From an uncultured Bacteroidota bacterium (GTDB lineage Bacteria; Bacteroidota; Bacteroidia; Flavobacteriales; Flavobacteriaceae), in contig CACMUP010000009.1 in assembly GCA_902616905.1 (NCBI GenBank), positions 1-56,773 of the forward strand: 56,773 nt of DNA, given 5' to 3'. How positions within the stretch are numbered: the stretch's first letter is position 1; every line of letters begins with the position of its first letter. The notes below the pieces were generated by a model. That model saw only the letters and a program-made list of their open reading frames with translations, searched no databases and was not told the DNA's origin. This document shows, in pieces, positions 18,816-26,946 of the stretch. The position numbers and the translations under genes were made by a program.

Positions 18816-19028
18816 TTATAAAAATTTGATATGTAAATCATTGTAATACAGTAATTTAAATTTAGATTGATTTAAAATAACATTTATTAAATCTAAATTC
18901 CCATACAACAAAATATGAATACTTTTTTGAAAAATATGATTATTTTTTAATAATGATGGAATCCAATTTTCATGAAAAAACAGAGAAACATTTATTTCGA
19001 TTTCAGCATAATTTAAAAACATTACCAA
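18816..19028 (-). CDS. Doubtful 70-residue open frame
   Basis: An ATG-started open frame of 70 codons ends 20 bases before the Cys-rich small gene on the same strand. The composition (Ile, Leu, Asn, Lys, Phe) is what AT-rich non-coding DNA also gives, there is no signal peptide or motif, and I do not recognise it. I list it only because its position would suit a partner gene or the leader of the Cys-rich gene. Confidence 0.2.
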   Translation of the reverse strand: MVMFLNYAEIEINVSLFFHENWIPSLLKNNHIFQKSIHILLYGNLDLINVILNQSKFKLLYYNDLHIKFL

Positions 19029-19262
19029 GCAATTGTCACTCTCTAAAGAAGTTTTTCCCTTTTTTTGGGTAAAAGCATTTCCAACTTAATTTGTAATCCA
19101 ACAAAATTTTAATTAAAGATAAACGAAAAAGAAACCGCTTAAGATGAAAACCTTAGTTCATGGTTGATTAAAACATAAAATATTTTTTGAAGTATAAATG
19201 CAGTATGTAAATTTTATTCTTAAATAAAAAAAAATATAATTTTAACTAAAATAAATTTTATT
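19029..19262. other. Intergenic region without a recognised gene
   Basis: AT-rich DNA that presumably holds the promoter for the minus-strand Cys-rich gene and for the small plus-strand peptide at 19263. I see no RNA gene or strong hairpin. TTTGGGTAAAAGCATTT near 19060 is the only patch less AT-rich than its surroundings. Confidence 0.4.
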
Positions 19263-19355
19263 ATGACTTTTCAGAGTATTTTAAAAAGTATAGCCATTTT
19301 AATGATTTTAGGAGGTATAGGAATTATTTGGTTTGGCTTAAATATGATTAAGTAA
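19263..19355 (+). CDS. Candidate 30-residue membrane peptide
   Basis: ATG at 19263 to TAA at 19353 encodes a peptide with one membrane span (SIAILMILGGIGIIWFGLN) between short polar ends. Glycines spaced through the helix and the absence of unusual codons make it look like a genuine small membrane protein. No homologue is known to me and no terminator is visible. It precedes the M14 peptidase gene by 116 bp. Confidence 0.4.
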   Translation: MTFQSILKSIAILMILGGIGIIWFGLNMIK

Positions 19356-19471
19356 TTCATTGACTTGATTTAAATGATCATACTTTAAATTAAGTATTAA
19401 AATTTAATAGCTTAAATGGTAATAAATTGTGGTAAAACCCTTTTTGTATATCTCTTTTACAATAAATTAAC

Positions 19472-20683
19472 ATGAAATATTTTATCAAGTGTTTTTCTTT
19501 TTTCTTATTTCTAGGTTGTGGTCCTAAAAAAATAAAATTTGAAAGACCAGTAGACACAAGGTCAAGACCTATCGAATTTCAAATAAAAAGAAGTTATGAA
19601 TTTCCTCGAAAAGAAATTAGCTTCAACAACAAATTTGATGGAGCTAGAATAAATGGAGTATCTCAAATAAATGATTCCATATTTAAAATAATTATAAAAC
19701 CTGAGAATACACCAATAAATAATAGTGCATACTTCTCTTTTGAAGTAAGTAGTCAAAGTACTCAAACTATTTACTTACAATTTGACTATCCTCAAGGATA
19801 TTCTCACAGATATATTCCAAAACAAAATTGGGGTGAAGGATGGAAAATTACAGAAAAAAAAGATCTAAATCTTTTAAATGATAAAACATTATTACGCTTA
19901 CAAAATGTGTATGGAAAAGGGCTAATAAGTGCTCAAGAAATTCAAAATAGTAATGATGTAAAAAATTGGATAAATATGATTTTAAAAAATAAATCATATA
20001 TAAAATGGGTAACTATTGGAGAAACTAATCTAGGAAGACCGATATGGGTTTTAGATATAACAAAAGGATCACCAACTGATAAACCTCTTTTATTATTTTT
20101 TACTAGACAACATCCACCAGAAGTAACCGGTTATTTTGCATTTAAATCATTTGTTGAAGAATTGGTTAACAATAACCCAGTTGCTGAATTATTTTTAGAT
20201 AAATATAGAGTTTTAGCATTCCCACTAGTCAATCCTGATGGTGTAGATTTAGGTCATTGGAGACATAATGCGGGAGGTATTGATACTAACCGTGATTGGG
20301 GCCATTACAGACAACCAGAAATTAGATCAATTGTAAATTTTATAAATAAAACTAAAAGAAAATATAATAACAAAATTGTGATGGGTCTTGATTTTCATTC
20401 TACTTACTATGATGTTTTTTATACTAATGTTGAAAGAGAATCAACCCCTTATCCAAAATTTTTGGATCACTGGTTTGAGGGTATGGAAAAAAATATACCA
20501 AATTACAAAGTTAATGAGAAAGCAAGTAATTCAACTCAACCAGTTTCTAAGGGTTGGTTGCTTTATGCTAATAAAGCTATCGGTGTGACATACGAAATTG
20601 GAGATGAAACTTCTCGCGAAAAAATTGATTTGATAGGCAAAACTTCTGCAAAAGTTTTAATGAAATTATTGACAGATTATTAA
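19472..20683 (+). CDS. M14-family zinc carboxypeptidase, lipoprotein
   Basis: This 403-residue zinc peptidase has a lipoprotein signal (FFLFLGCGPKK), so it is exported and membrane anchored. After a beta-rich N-terminal domain of about 150 residues comes the M14 catalytic domain: zinc ligands His214 and Glu217 (RQHPPEVTG) and His309 (GLDFHSTYYD), substrate-binding Arg in NTNRDWGHYRQPE context, and the catalytic Glu375 in GVTYEIGDE. All key residues are therefore present. Likely substrates are C-terminal amino acids of peptides or muropeptides; which one cannot be read here. The methyltransferase gene follows after 44 bases. Confidence 0.88.
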   Translation: MKYFIKCFSFFLFLGCGPKKIKFERPVDTRSRPIEFQIKRSYEFPRKEISFNNKFDGARINGVSQINDSIFKIIIKPENTPINNSAYFSFEVSSQSTQTIYLQFDYPQGYSHRYIPKQNWGEGWKITEKKDLNLLNDKTLLRLQNVYGKGLISAQEIQNSNDVKNWINMILKNKSYIKWVTIGETNLGRPIWVLDITKGSPTDKPLLLFFTRQHPPEVTGYFAFKSFVEELVNNNPVAELFLDKYRVLAFPLVNPDGVDLGHWRHNAGGIDTNRDWGHYRQPEIRSIVNFINKTKRKYNNKIVMGLDFHSTYYDVFYTNVERESTPYPKFLDHWFEGMEKNIPNYKVNEKASNSTQPVSKGWLLYANKAIGVTYEIGDETSREKIDLIGKTSAKVLMKLLTDY

Positions 20684-20727
20684 TTTTATATAGTTTGAAA
20701 TAAATTTTGATCAACACTTTTGATACA

Positions 20728-21450
20728 ATGAAAAAAATAATACACTTCTATTCTTTTTTATTTGTGATCTTATATACATATGATTCTAAAGCTCAAAATT
20801 CTAATATTTTAAATCAATATACATTTAAGAAAGGAGATTATAATGGTATAGGAAAGTGGTACATGGGAAGAGAAATTGCTCATGTAATGGGATACCAAGG
20901 AATTGATTGGCTTCAAAGATCTGAAAGAGAAAAGGAGGAAAATGTGTCAAAGCTAATTGAAAACTTAAAAATTAATTCAAGCGATATAATTGCAGATATT
21001 GGAGCTGGTTCTGGTTATCATGTATTTAAGATGGCTCCATTAGCCAAAAATGGATTTGTCTATGCGGTGGATATTCAGGTTGAAATGTTAATGGTAATAG
21101 ATAAAATGAAAAAATCAACAAAATTTAAAAATATTAAAACAGTTCTTGGTACAGAAAAAAGTATTGAACTACCAAAAAATTCTATTGATAAAGTTTTAAT
21201 GGTTGATGTTTATCATGAATTTGCTTTCCCAGTTGAGATGATTACATCTATAAAAAAAGCAATGAAACCAGATGGTGAATTATTTTTAATTGAATATAGA
21301 GGAGAAGATTCTTTCGTCCCAATAAAAAAAATTCATAAAATGACTCAAAAACAGGCAGTTAAGGAATTTGAAGCTGCTGGCCTAATTTTAAAAGAAAACA
21401 TAAAAAATCTTCCTTGGCAACATTGCATGATATTTGTAAAAAAATCATAA
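20728..21450 (+). CDS. SAM-dependent methyltransferase with an export signal
   Basis: The class I methyltransferase core is clear: DIGAGSGYHVFKMAPLA is motif I, YAVDIQVEML carries the acidic residue that binds the SAM ribose, and KVLMVDVYHEFAFP follows. The ATG at 20728 gives 240 residues (an upstream in-frame TTG at 20707 is less likely). It starts with a basic stretch and hydrophobic run ending YDSKAQ, which looks like a Sec signal peptide. Export of a SAM-dependent enzyme is odd because SAM is cytoplasmic. It sits 44 bases after the M14 peptidase and converges with DUF2237. Confidence 0.82.
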   Translation: MKKIIHFYSFLFVILYTYDSKAQNSNILNQYTFKKGDYNGIGKWYMGREIAHVMGYQGIDWLQRSEREKEENVSKLIENLKINSSDIIADIGAGSGYHVFKMAPLAKNGFVYAVDIQVEMLMVIDKMKKSTKFKNIKTVLGTEKSIELPKNSIDKVLMVDVYHEFAFPVEMITSIKKAMKPDGELFLIEYRGEDSFVPIKKIHKMTQKQAVKEFEAAGLILKENIKNLPWQHCMIFVKKS

Positions 21451-21466
21451 CAGATAAGATTTAATT

Positions 21467-21838
21467 TTATTCTTGAGATTTGTTAAATGCATACTTAACT
21501 AGTAAATCTAGGGGTACGTATTCTAAGGTTTTTTCATGCGTTGCTTCAAGAATTAATTTAGGTGCTTTCCCAACTCTTTGGGCTTCAATCCATCTGGACA
21601 CACATAAACACCACTTGTCTCCTTCTTTCAATCCAGGAAATTTGTAATATGGTAATGGTGAAATTAAATCATTACCCTTTGAAGCAGAAAATTCTAAAAA
21701 CTCTTCTGTCATTACAGCACAAACAGTATGAGTCCCAGTATCTTGATTTATAGTTCTGCAAAATCCATCTCTAAAATAACCAGTAGTAGGAATTATAGAA
21801 CAAATAATTAGAGGTTCACCAAAAATATTTTTTTCCAT
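21467..21838 (-). CDS. DUF2237 family protein
   Basis: This 123-residue cytoplasmic protein carries the full DUF2237 pattern: an N-terminal NIFGEPL, GFYRDGFC-like GYFRDGFCRT, DTGTHTVCAVMTEEFL, then GDKWCLCVSRWIEA and APKLILEATHEKTL. The conserved Cys residues are in place. Function in this family is not established. It converges with the methyltransferase gene with 16 bases between stops. Confidence 0.9.
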   Translation of the reverse strand: MEKNIFGEPLIICSIIPTTGYFRDGFCRTINQDTGTHTVCAVMTEEFLEFSASKGNDLISPLPYYKFPGLKEGDKWCLCVSRWIEAQRVGKAPKLILEATHEKTLEYVPLDLLVKYAFNKSQE

Positions 21839-21947
21839 CTTTTAAAATTACAAAAACATTAAAAGAATTCGTAAAATATAAAAAACCAAGTATAATTTTA
21901 CTAAGTATAATTGGTAAATATTTCTATATTATTTTTCAACTTGAAAT

Positions 21948-22124
21948 ATGAAAAATTTTTTTGAAAACTTTAAAAGAAATTTGTCTGATATACCAAGAAA
22001 AGTAGAGCAAACTAGTAAAGGTGAGTTTATTTTTCTTTTAGGTGTCTTATTTCTTCTTCCTGGAGGATCTTTCTTATGTATAGCTGCTATTTACGTAAAG
22101 TTTAGAAATTATATCAAATTTTGA
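21948..22124 (+). CDS. Small membrane protein, 58 residues
   Basis: ATG at 21948 to TGA at 22122 encodes a polar, basic N-terminal part (ENFKRNLSDIPRKVEQTSKG) followed by one long hydrophobic segment (FIFLLGVLFLLPGGSFLCIA) and a basic end. The positive-outside/inside pattern and lack of rare codons support a real single-span protein. I do not recognise the family. Confidence 0.5.
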   Translation: MKNFFENFKRNLSDIPRKVEQTSKGEFIFLLGVLFLLPGGSFLCIAAIYVKFRNYIKF

Positions 22125-22141
22125 ATTTGAATTTGAATTTT

Positions 22142-22246
22142 TCAAAATTTTAAATTACCAGTGAAGAGTTTGTATAAGATTAATACAACTATAATAAGAA
22201 TTAATTGCAGAAGAATCTGGCTAGGAGTGTTCCAATTTTTTCTCAT
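22142..22246 (-). CDS. Candidate 34-residue membrane peptide
   Basis: From the ATG at 22246 to TGA at 22142, this reads as a short basic start (MRKNWNTPSQ) then a single span (ILLQLILIIVVLILYKL). It converges with the 58-residue membrane protein gene, 17 bases apart. It is a plausible single-span peptide, but hydrophobic runs arise easily in AT-rich DNA, so confidence is low to moderate. Confidence 0.35.
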   Translation of the reverse strand: MRKNWNTPSQILLQLILIIVVLILYKLFTGNLKF

Positions 22247-22818
22247 GTTTTTTTCTGATATAAAGTTTTAAGCAAATCTTATTTACATTTAATGCATAGT
22301 CTTGAGAATTCTCTGTTGTTGTAAATACCGCAATACAAAATAAAATCAATTTCACTTAAACAACTCTCACATTGTCTTTTATTTAAAGAATTTCAATCAT
22401 TAATTAGTTCATGATTAGAAATAGTATGAAATTTTTTTGAATTAGCTTTTCTCTGTCAATTAATACATAAAGCAGTATTGGATTAGTTGTTTGTCAAATT
22501 TAAATTTTTAAAATTGTCAAAAAATGATAATATAAAAATCAAATTGTTCTGCTAGTGCGTCTCTCAACATTATCTTATTTCACCCTAAAAAATGTCTCAA
22601 TATTTCTTTTTGTTTCAAATTCCATGACTTTCCATTTATCATTAAAAAATTTTGCCAATGTTATTAATAAAATTGATAATAAAAATAAAAATATAGGAAT
22701 GGATATTCAAAAATAGAAATACAAATCACATTTAAAGTAGATTATAAATACAGAACCAATACAAATCATAATGATCACAAAAAGCTAAAGAAATGTTTTA
22801 ATAAAAAATATTATCGAG
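22247..22818. other. Long gap with a possible decayed small gene
   Basis: No intact gene is visible. On the minus strand, 22706 down to 22575 stays open for 43 codons and reads like a small membrane protein: a hydrophobic start (IPIFLFLLSILLITLAKFF) followed by a charged tail ending FFRVK. It has no ATG, GTG or TTG start, and an in-frame stop lies immediately upstream, so it is probably a remnant. The rest (22247-22574, 22707-22818) is AT-rich and shows nothing I can name. Confidence 0.4.
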
Positions 22819-23205
22819 CTAAATGATTTTAATTATCCCAACCATATTTTTGTGTTTGCCACACTGGTAATAGAAAGTTCCTTTTTCAGCGGGAATCCAA
22901 TTAATTACGCCCTCTGTTGTTCCATTATTATCAACATCTTGGATTAGATTTTTTTTACCAATCCCACGTTTTACTTTTAAGTAAAACGGATGGCCCGGGG
23001 CATTGATTTGAAATTTTATTTCAGTTCCTAATTGAAATGTGATCTCAGGATCCATTCCCCCGACATTTCCATTAACGTCAGTACCTGATAAAATATAGTC
23101 ATTTCTGTTTTCAGCAATTACACTTATTTTATGTCTAATTGAAGAATAATCATTAATTAGAATATAACTAGGTAACGTAACAAGCATTAAAAGAAAAATT
23201 TTCAT
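22819..23205 (-). CDS. Cupredoxin-like exported copper protein
   Basis: With the ATG at 23205 the product has 128 residues and begins with a signal peptide (MKIFLLMLVTLPSYILI). A longer open frame reaches 23295 but would overlap the DUF423 gene and bury the signal. The C-terminal segment YYQCGKHKNMVGI supplies Cys, His and Met of a type 1 copper site, and NAPGHPFYLKV supplies the first His. That is the blue-copper arrangement of plastocyanin-like domains, implying a small periplasmic electron carrier. Its redox partner is not apparent in the neighbourhood. Confidence 0.75.
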   Translation of the reverse strand: MKIFLLMLVTLPSYILINDYSSIRHKISVIAENRNDYILSGTDVNGNVGGMDPEITFQLGTEIKFQINAPGHPFYLKVKRGIGKKNLIQDVDNNGTTEGVINWIPAEKGTFYYQCGKHKNMVGIIKII

Positions 23206-23251
23206 AGTTTTTTTTAATAAAAATACAAAAATCCAAAAGATTAATAGATAT

Positions 23252-23623
23252 TCATTTTTCTCTAATAAGTTTATATAAAAGTAAAATCCAACCAATAATT
23301 AGTAATGAGCCCCCAATTGGAGTAACAGGACCTAACCAACTAAAATTTATATTTAATTTTGACTTAAACGATAAAATTAAAATGCTAAAAGAAAAAAGTA
23401 TAGTCCCTACTATAAAAAAATTTGAAATATATTTTTTTTCTTTCAAGGGTAAAAAAGAAATAATTAATAAGCCGAGTCCATGATACATCATGTATCTTAT
23501 GCTAACCTCTATTGAATCAATAGCTGTTTCAGGTAATATTTTTTTTAAAGCATGACTGCTTAGAGCACCAATAATAACAGACATTAATGCAAATAATACA
23601 CCAAAAATTTTGGCTTTTTTCAC
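23252..23623 (-). CDS. DUF423 family membrane protein
   Basis: This 123-residue protein has four hydrophobic segments and the DUF423 hallmarks: GALSSHALKKIL near residue 19, the YMMYHGLGLLII helix with His, and WLGPVTPIGGSLLIIGW near the end. It is an inner-membrane protein of unknown function. It lies just upstream of the cupredoxin gene on the same strand (46 bases), so the two may be co-transcribed. Confidence 0.92.
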   Translation of the reverse strand: MKKAKIFGVLFALMSVIIGALSSHALKKILPETAIDSIEVSIRYMMYHGLGLLIISFLPLKEKKYISNFFIVGTILFSFSILILSFKSKLNINFSWLGPVTPIGGSLLIIGWILLLYKLIREK

Positions 23624-23640
23624 AACATAAAACTACAAAA

Positions 23641-23667
23641 AACTCTCCTAGGAAAACTAAGAGAGTT
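23641..23667 (-). terminator. Terminator after the CDGSH gene
   Basis: On the minus strand AACTCTCTTAG pairs with CTAGGAGAGTT (one G-U pair) around five bases and is followed by a short run of Ts. It lies 22 bases past the stop of the CDGSH gene and just before the DUF423 start, so it separates those units. Confidence 0.8.
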
Positions 23668-23688
23668 TAATTTGAATAAACAAAGTGC

Positions 23689-23775
23689 TTAAGAGTTCTT
23701 TGAATGTGAGCCATCGCAAAAGCCATTCGGATTCTGAGTATTACCACAACCACACATCGGTTTTTTCTTTTTCAT
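23689..23775 (-). CDS. 28-residue CDGSH-type iron-sulfur peptide
   Basis: The ATG at 23775 and TAA at 23689 encode a lysine-rich start and then CGCGNTQNPNGFCDGSH, which is a CDGSH iron-sulfur motif. The four ligands are Cys8, Cys10, Cys20 and His24, the three-Cys one-His set that binds a [2Fe-2S] cluster in mitoNEET-type proteins. Spacing between the second and third Cys is one residue longer than the textbook consensus. It is among the shortest possible forms of the domain and is followed by its own terminator. Function is presumably redox or cluster transfer; inference only. Confidence 0.75.
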   Translation of the reverse strand: MKKKKPMCGCGNTQNPNGFCDGSHSKNS

Positions 23776-24143
23776 AACAATAACTTGTTTAACATCGATA
23801 ACAAATGTATAAACAATATTTGTATATACAAATAATTTTCATACTTTTTTATTCTGTTTAACAAATCCCCCTTTGATTAAAGGAAGATTTTGGCTAGAAA
23901 CTTTTAGGCTTTTAATTATATTTTATTTTATAGCATTATATGAACTAAGAGTATCATTATTAGCATCAATAACTACTGTTTTTCACATCATAATTTACTT
24001 CAAAATAATACCAAAATTACAGGATATAGAATAGTTCGTCTAATGAGATTTGATATTTAAACTAATCTTTATATATTGAATTTTTACTTGATTTGATTGA
24101 ATATTAAATTCTTAATCTGATTAATTCGCTTTTTACAAACAAA
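23776..24143. other. Intergenic region with a possible gene remnant
   Basis: No intact gene is visible. On the minus strand, 24000 down to 23923 reads as protein-like sequence in two frames: FWYYFEVNYDV, then after a shift at a run of As, VVIDANNDTLSSYNAIK before a stop at 23923. This could be the decayed end of a gene, or chance. The remainder probably holds the promoters of the CDGSH gene and the fusion gene. Confidence 0.3.
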
Positions 24144-25514
24144 ATGCAGTTTAAAAATCAAATAATAGCTTTTTATGAGAAAATATGTGCAATGAATTTC
24201 ATTTCATTTGAGGATGCTCGAAAAAAAGCTGCATTACTAGGAAAACATCTATTCAGTATGAAAGAATTTGATTTAAGAGGAACTGAAAATTTACCTCCTG
24301 AATCTGGCATCATATTTATTTACAACCATATTTCAAATAATCCAATCTACACCTTAAAAGATGATTTTCAAATCACTCTTGATAGCCATTTTATAAGTAG
24401 TATAATTTCACAAAACTATTATAAAAAACCTGGCATTAGAGTTATTAGACATAGCCTTGATAATGAAAAAATACATTTAGATTACTATAATTTATTTAAT
24501 TACATTAGGGTGTATTCAAAAGACTTTATCCCAAATAGTGTAAGCCAAAGAGATCTGGATAACTCTAAAAAAAAATTTTATGACTCATGTCGTTCGGTTC
24601 TATTAAAAAAGGAGAACCTAATTATTAATCCTGAAGGAAAGTCGTCAACTACAAAAAATTCTCCATCAGATTTCAAGGTTGGTATTTTTAAAATGATTTT
24701 AAAATCTAAATTAAATCCTCTTATAGTACCCTTGGTAATGGTAAATTTTGACTATCTCCATTCAGAAACTACTTACCGATGTGAAATTAAAAAACCATTT
24801 AAATTGTCCGAAAAAATAAATGATTTTGAAAACAAAAAGGAATTAAATGATTTTGTCATTTCATTTCAAAAAGAATATTCTCAGTGGATTGATACTTTAC
24901 GAAAAGCAACCTCTAGCCATGATGCTGAGATAAAATTATTAATTGAAAAGAAGAAAAAACACTTACAGAAAGAAAATTTAATTATTTTTTATGGAAGTTC
25001 AACCTTCAGATTATGGGAAAATATTGAAAATGATTTTAGTCCTTTTAATATATTGAATTTTGGGTTTGGAGGTGCGAAAATTGAAGATTGCCTTAAATAT
25101 TTCGATTCATTATTTAATGACATAAATCCTAATGGGGTAGTTCTCTATGTTGGAGGAAATGATTTTTCGTTGAATTATACACCCAAAAAAATATTTAACT
25201 TTATCGAAAAACTAACCGTAAAATTTCAAAAAAAACTACCTGAATGTAAATTATTTATTGTTTCTATTAAACCGAGCTATCACAGGTTTAAAAAGTTGAA
25301 AGAAATCACCACCCTAAACCAAATGATAAAAAATTACTCTGAAAAATGCAACAAGATATTTTATATAAATATTTATGATTTATTTATTGATCCCAAAAAA
25401 AAAATTATAAAAAAGTATTTTTTAATTGATAATTTACACTTAAGTGAAGAAGGATACGCTGTTTGGAAAAAAGAAATCTACAAATCAATTTTTAAAGTAT
25501 TTAATTATTTTTGA
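24144..25514 (+). CDS. Acyltransferase-like domain fused to SGNH hydrolase
   Basis: The 456-residue product has two parts. Residues about 1-240 resemble PlsC/LPLAT acyltransferases: IIFIYNHISNN stands where NHxxxxD is expected, and LIINPEGKSSTT resembles the EG block. The expected Asp of HxxxxD is replaced (H-I-S-N-N-P), so catalysis is uncertain. Residues about 270-456 are an SGNH/GDSL-like hydrolase: block I FYGSSTFRLW (nucleophile Ser), block II GFGGAKIED, block III VGGNDF and block V DNLHLSEEGY with the catalytic Asp and His. There is no signal peptide, so it looks cytoplasmic. An acyl-group transfer or editing role is inference from the domain pair. Confidence 0.7.
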   Translation: MQFKNQIIAFYEKICAMNFISFEDARKKAALLGKHLFSMKEFDLRGTENLPPESGIIFIYNHISNNPIYTLKDDFQITLDSHFISSIISQNYYKKPGIRVIRHSLDNEKIHLDYYNLFNYIRVYSKDFIPNSVSQRDLDNSKKKFYDSCRSVLLKKENLIINPEGKSSTTKNSPSDFKVGIFKMILKSKLNPLIVPLVMVNFDYLHSETTYRCEIKKPFKLSEKINDFENKKELNDFVISFQKEYSQWIDTLRKATSSHDAEIKLLIEKKKKHLQKENLIIFYGSSTFRLWENIENDFSPFNILNFGFGGAKIEDCLKYFDSLFNDINPNGVVLYVGGNDFSLNYTPKKIFNFIEKLTVKFQKKLPECKLFIVSIKPSYHRFKKLKEITTLNQMIKNYSEKCNKIFYINIYDLFIDPKKKIIKKYFLIDNLHLSEEGYAVWKKEIYKSIFKVFNYF

Positions 25515-25623
25515 TATGTAAATCATTCTACTTCAAAATACTTTTTTTAAATCACCGGAATCTCTTCTAAGTTAAGTTCAGTGAGATATTGTATATTAGA
25601 TATAATAAAATAAATCAATTAAA

Positions 25624-26637
25624 ATGAAAAAAATATTTTTGTTTTTTAGTTTTTTATTTTTCTCTTTCTGTGACTCTGATAAGAAACAACCAAATTCTAA
25701 AATTGAAATCTTTGACAATTCTGTAGAATCAATAATTGATATTTCAGCAAATATTGAAATAATCGCTGATTCTATTGTCTTACCAGAAGGACCCGTTTGG
25801 GATGAAAAATCAAAATCACTTTATTTTAGTGATGTAATAAGCAATAAGATTTTCAAATGGAATGAAGTAAATGGAACATCGGAATTTATTGCCCCAAGTG
25901 GAAATACAGGATACGCCCCAAACTTAGGGGAAGGAATTTTAGGAGCTAATGGTCTTGCTTTAGATATGGAAGGTAATCTCATTTTATGCCAACATGGAGA
26001 TAGAAGATTGGCTATATTGAAAAATATGGAATCCGATGTTCCTGAATTTGAGACAGTAGTTGACAATTTTGAAGGAAAAACTTTTAACAGCCCTAATGAT
26101 ATAACTTTATCTAGAGATGGGACTATATATTTTACTGATCCGCCATTTGCTTTTTTTGATGTAGAAACTTTTTCTTTTGTAGAAACAGAAATGAGAAAGT
26201 TGAACTTTAATGGTGTATTTAAATTCAACCCTAATGATAATAGCACTAAATTAATTACTAAAGATATAGATGTCCCAAATGGTATAGCTCTTTCAGAAGA
26301 CGAAAAATCGCTATACGTCAACAAAATGGGTATTTTAGATGATAGTCCAGCCATTAAAAAAATCAATTTAGAGACAAATGAAGTAGAAACTTTTTTTGAT
26401 GGTAGTGGCCTTTTTGGTAAAGTGGAAGGAAACTTTGATGGCATGAAAGTTCATTCAAGTGGACATGTTTTTACATCAGGACCAGGAGGTTTACTCGTTA
26501 TTTCTCCGTCAGGAAAGCTAAAAGCAAAAATTGATTTTGGACATATTACAAATTGTGCATTTGATAATAATGAAAAATATCTTTACGCCACTGGATTTTT
26601 GTCAAACCCAAAAGTTTATAGAATTAAACTTAGATAA
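25624..26637 (+). CDS. SMP-30/gluconolactonase-like lipoprotein
   Basis: This 337-residue beta-propeller protein of the SMP-30/gluconolactonase/LRE family is lipidated at the Cys in SFLFFSFCDSD. Family stretches are LPEGPVWDEKSKSLYFSD near residue 57, NSPNDITLSRDGTIYFTDPP (metal-binding Asn and Asp), VPNGIALSEDEKSLYV and the FDGMKVHSSGHVF block that carries the catalytic Asp. It would hydrolyse sugar lactones in the periplasm. It borders the sulfatase locus and converges with its first gene, so it may process an oxidised sugar from that locus; that link is inference. Confidence 0.85.
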   Translation: MKKIFLFFSFLFFSFCDSDKKQPNSKIEIFDNSVESIIDISANIEIIADSIVLPEGPVWDEKSKSLYFSDVISNKIFKWNEVNGTSEFIAPSGNTGYAPNLGEGILGANGLALDMEGNLILCQHGDRRLAILKNMESDVPEFETVVDNFEGKTFNSPNDITLSRDGTIYFTDPPFAFFDVETFSFVETEMRKLNFNGVFKFNPNDNSTKLITKDIDVPNGIALSEDEKSLYVNKMGILDDSPAIKKINLETNEVETFFDGSGLFGKVEGNFDGMKVHSSGHVFTSGPGGLLVISPSGKLKAKIDFGHITNCAFDNNEKYLYATGFLSNPKVYRIKLR

Positions 26638-26946
26638 TTTTGTGCAAAGAATTATACCCTCTCGAGTGGAAGGTTTTTTCTTTTAAATCTATGGCCACAA
26701 TTAAAATCCACTCCTATTCGCTATAAATTTATTTCTTAATAAATGTTTCTTGACAAATTTTTAGGAAGCATTCGTTTGGGATTTGTGTTAGTAAGTGTTG
26801 AATTTTTAATTATAGCGTAAAGAAAAATTTATCAATATGAAAATTTATTTTTTATTAAGAAATTTATTAATTATAGAATAAAATTTAAATACAGCTCTGA
26901 TTTAATTTTTATTGATAATTAAAAATAAATCTACTAAAAAAATAAT
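26638..26946. other. Intergenic region with imperfect inverted repeats
   Basis: This gap separates two convergent genes. ATTTCTTAATAAA at 26731-26743 is the exact reverse complement of TTTATTAAGAAAT at 26851-26863, and CGCTATAA near 26719-26726 is matched by TTATAGCG at 26810-26817. The arms enclose about 100 bp. It could be a large weak hairpin between convergent units or the relic of a small inverted-repeat element. No coding frame is evident. Confidence 0.4.

Noticed and set aside
23206-23295. Extended N-terminus of the cupredoxin gene
   Set aside because: The extension overlaps the DUF423 gene and would place hydrophobic sequence before the signal peptide; the ATG at 23205 is preferred.
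25821-26444. Antisense open frame of 207 codons within the SMP-30 gene
   Set aside because: Low-complexity Ser/Leu/Lys composition, opposite to a clear propeller protein; a shadow frame.
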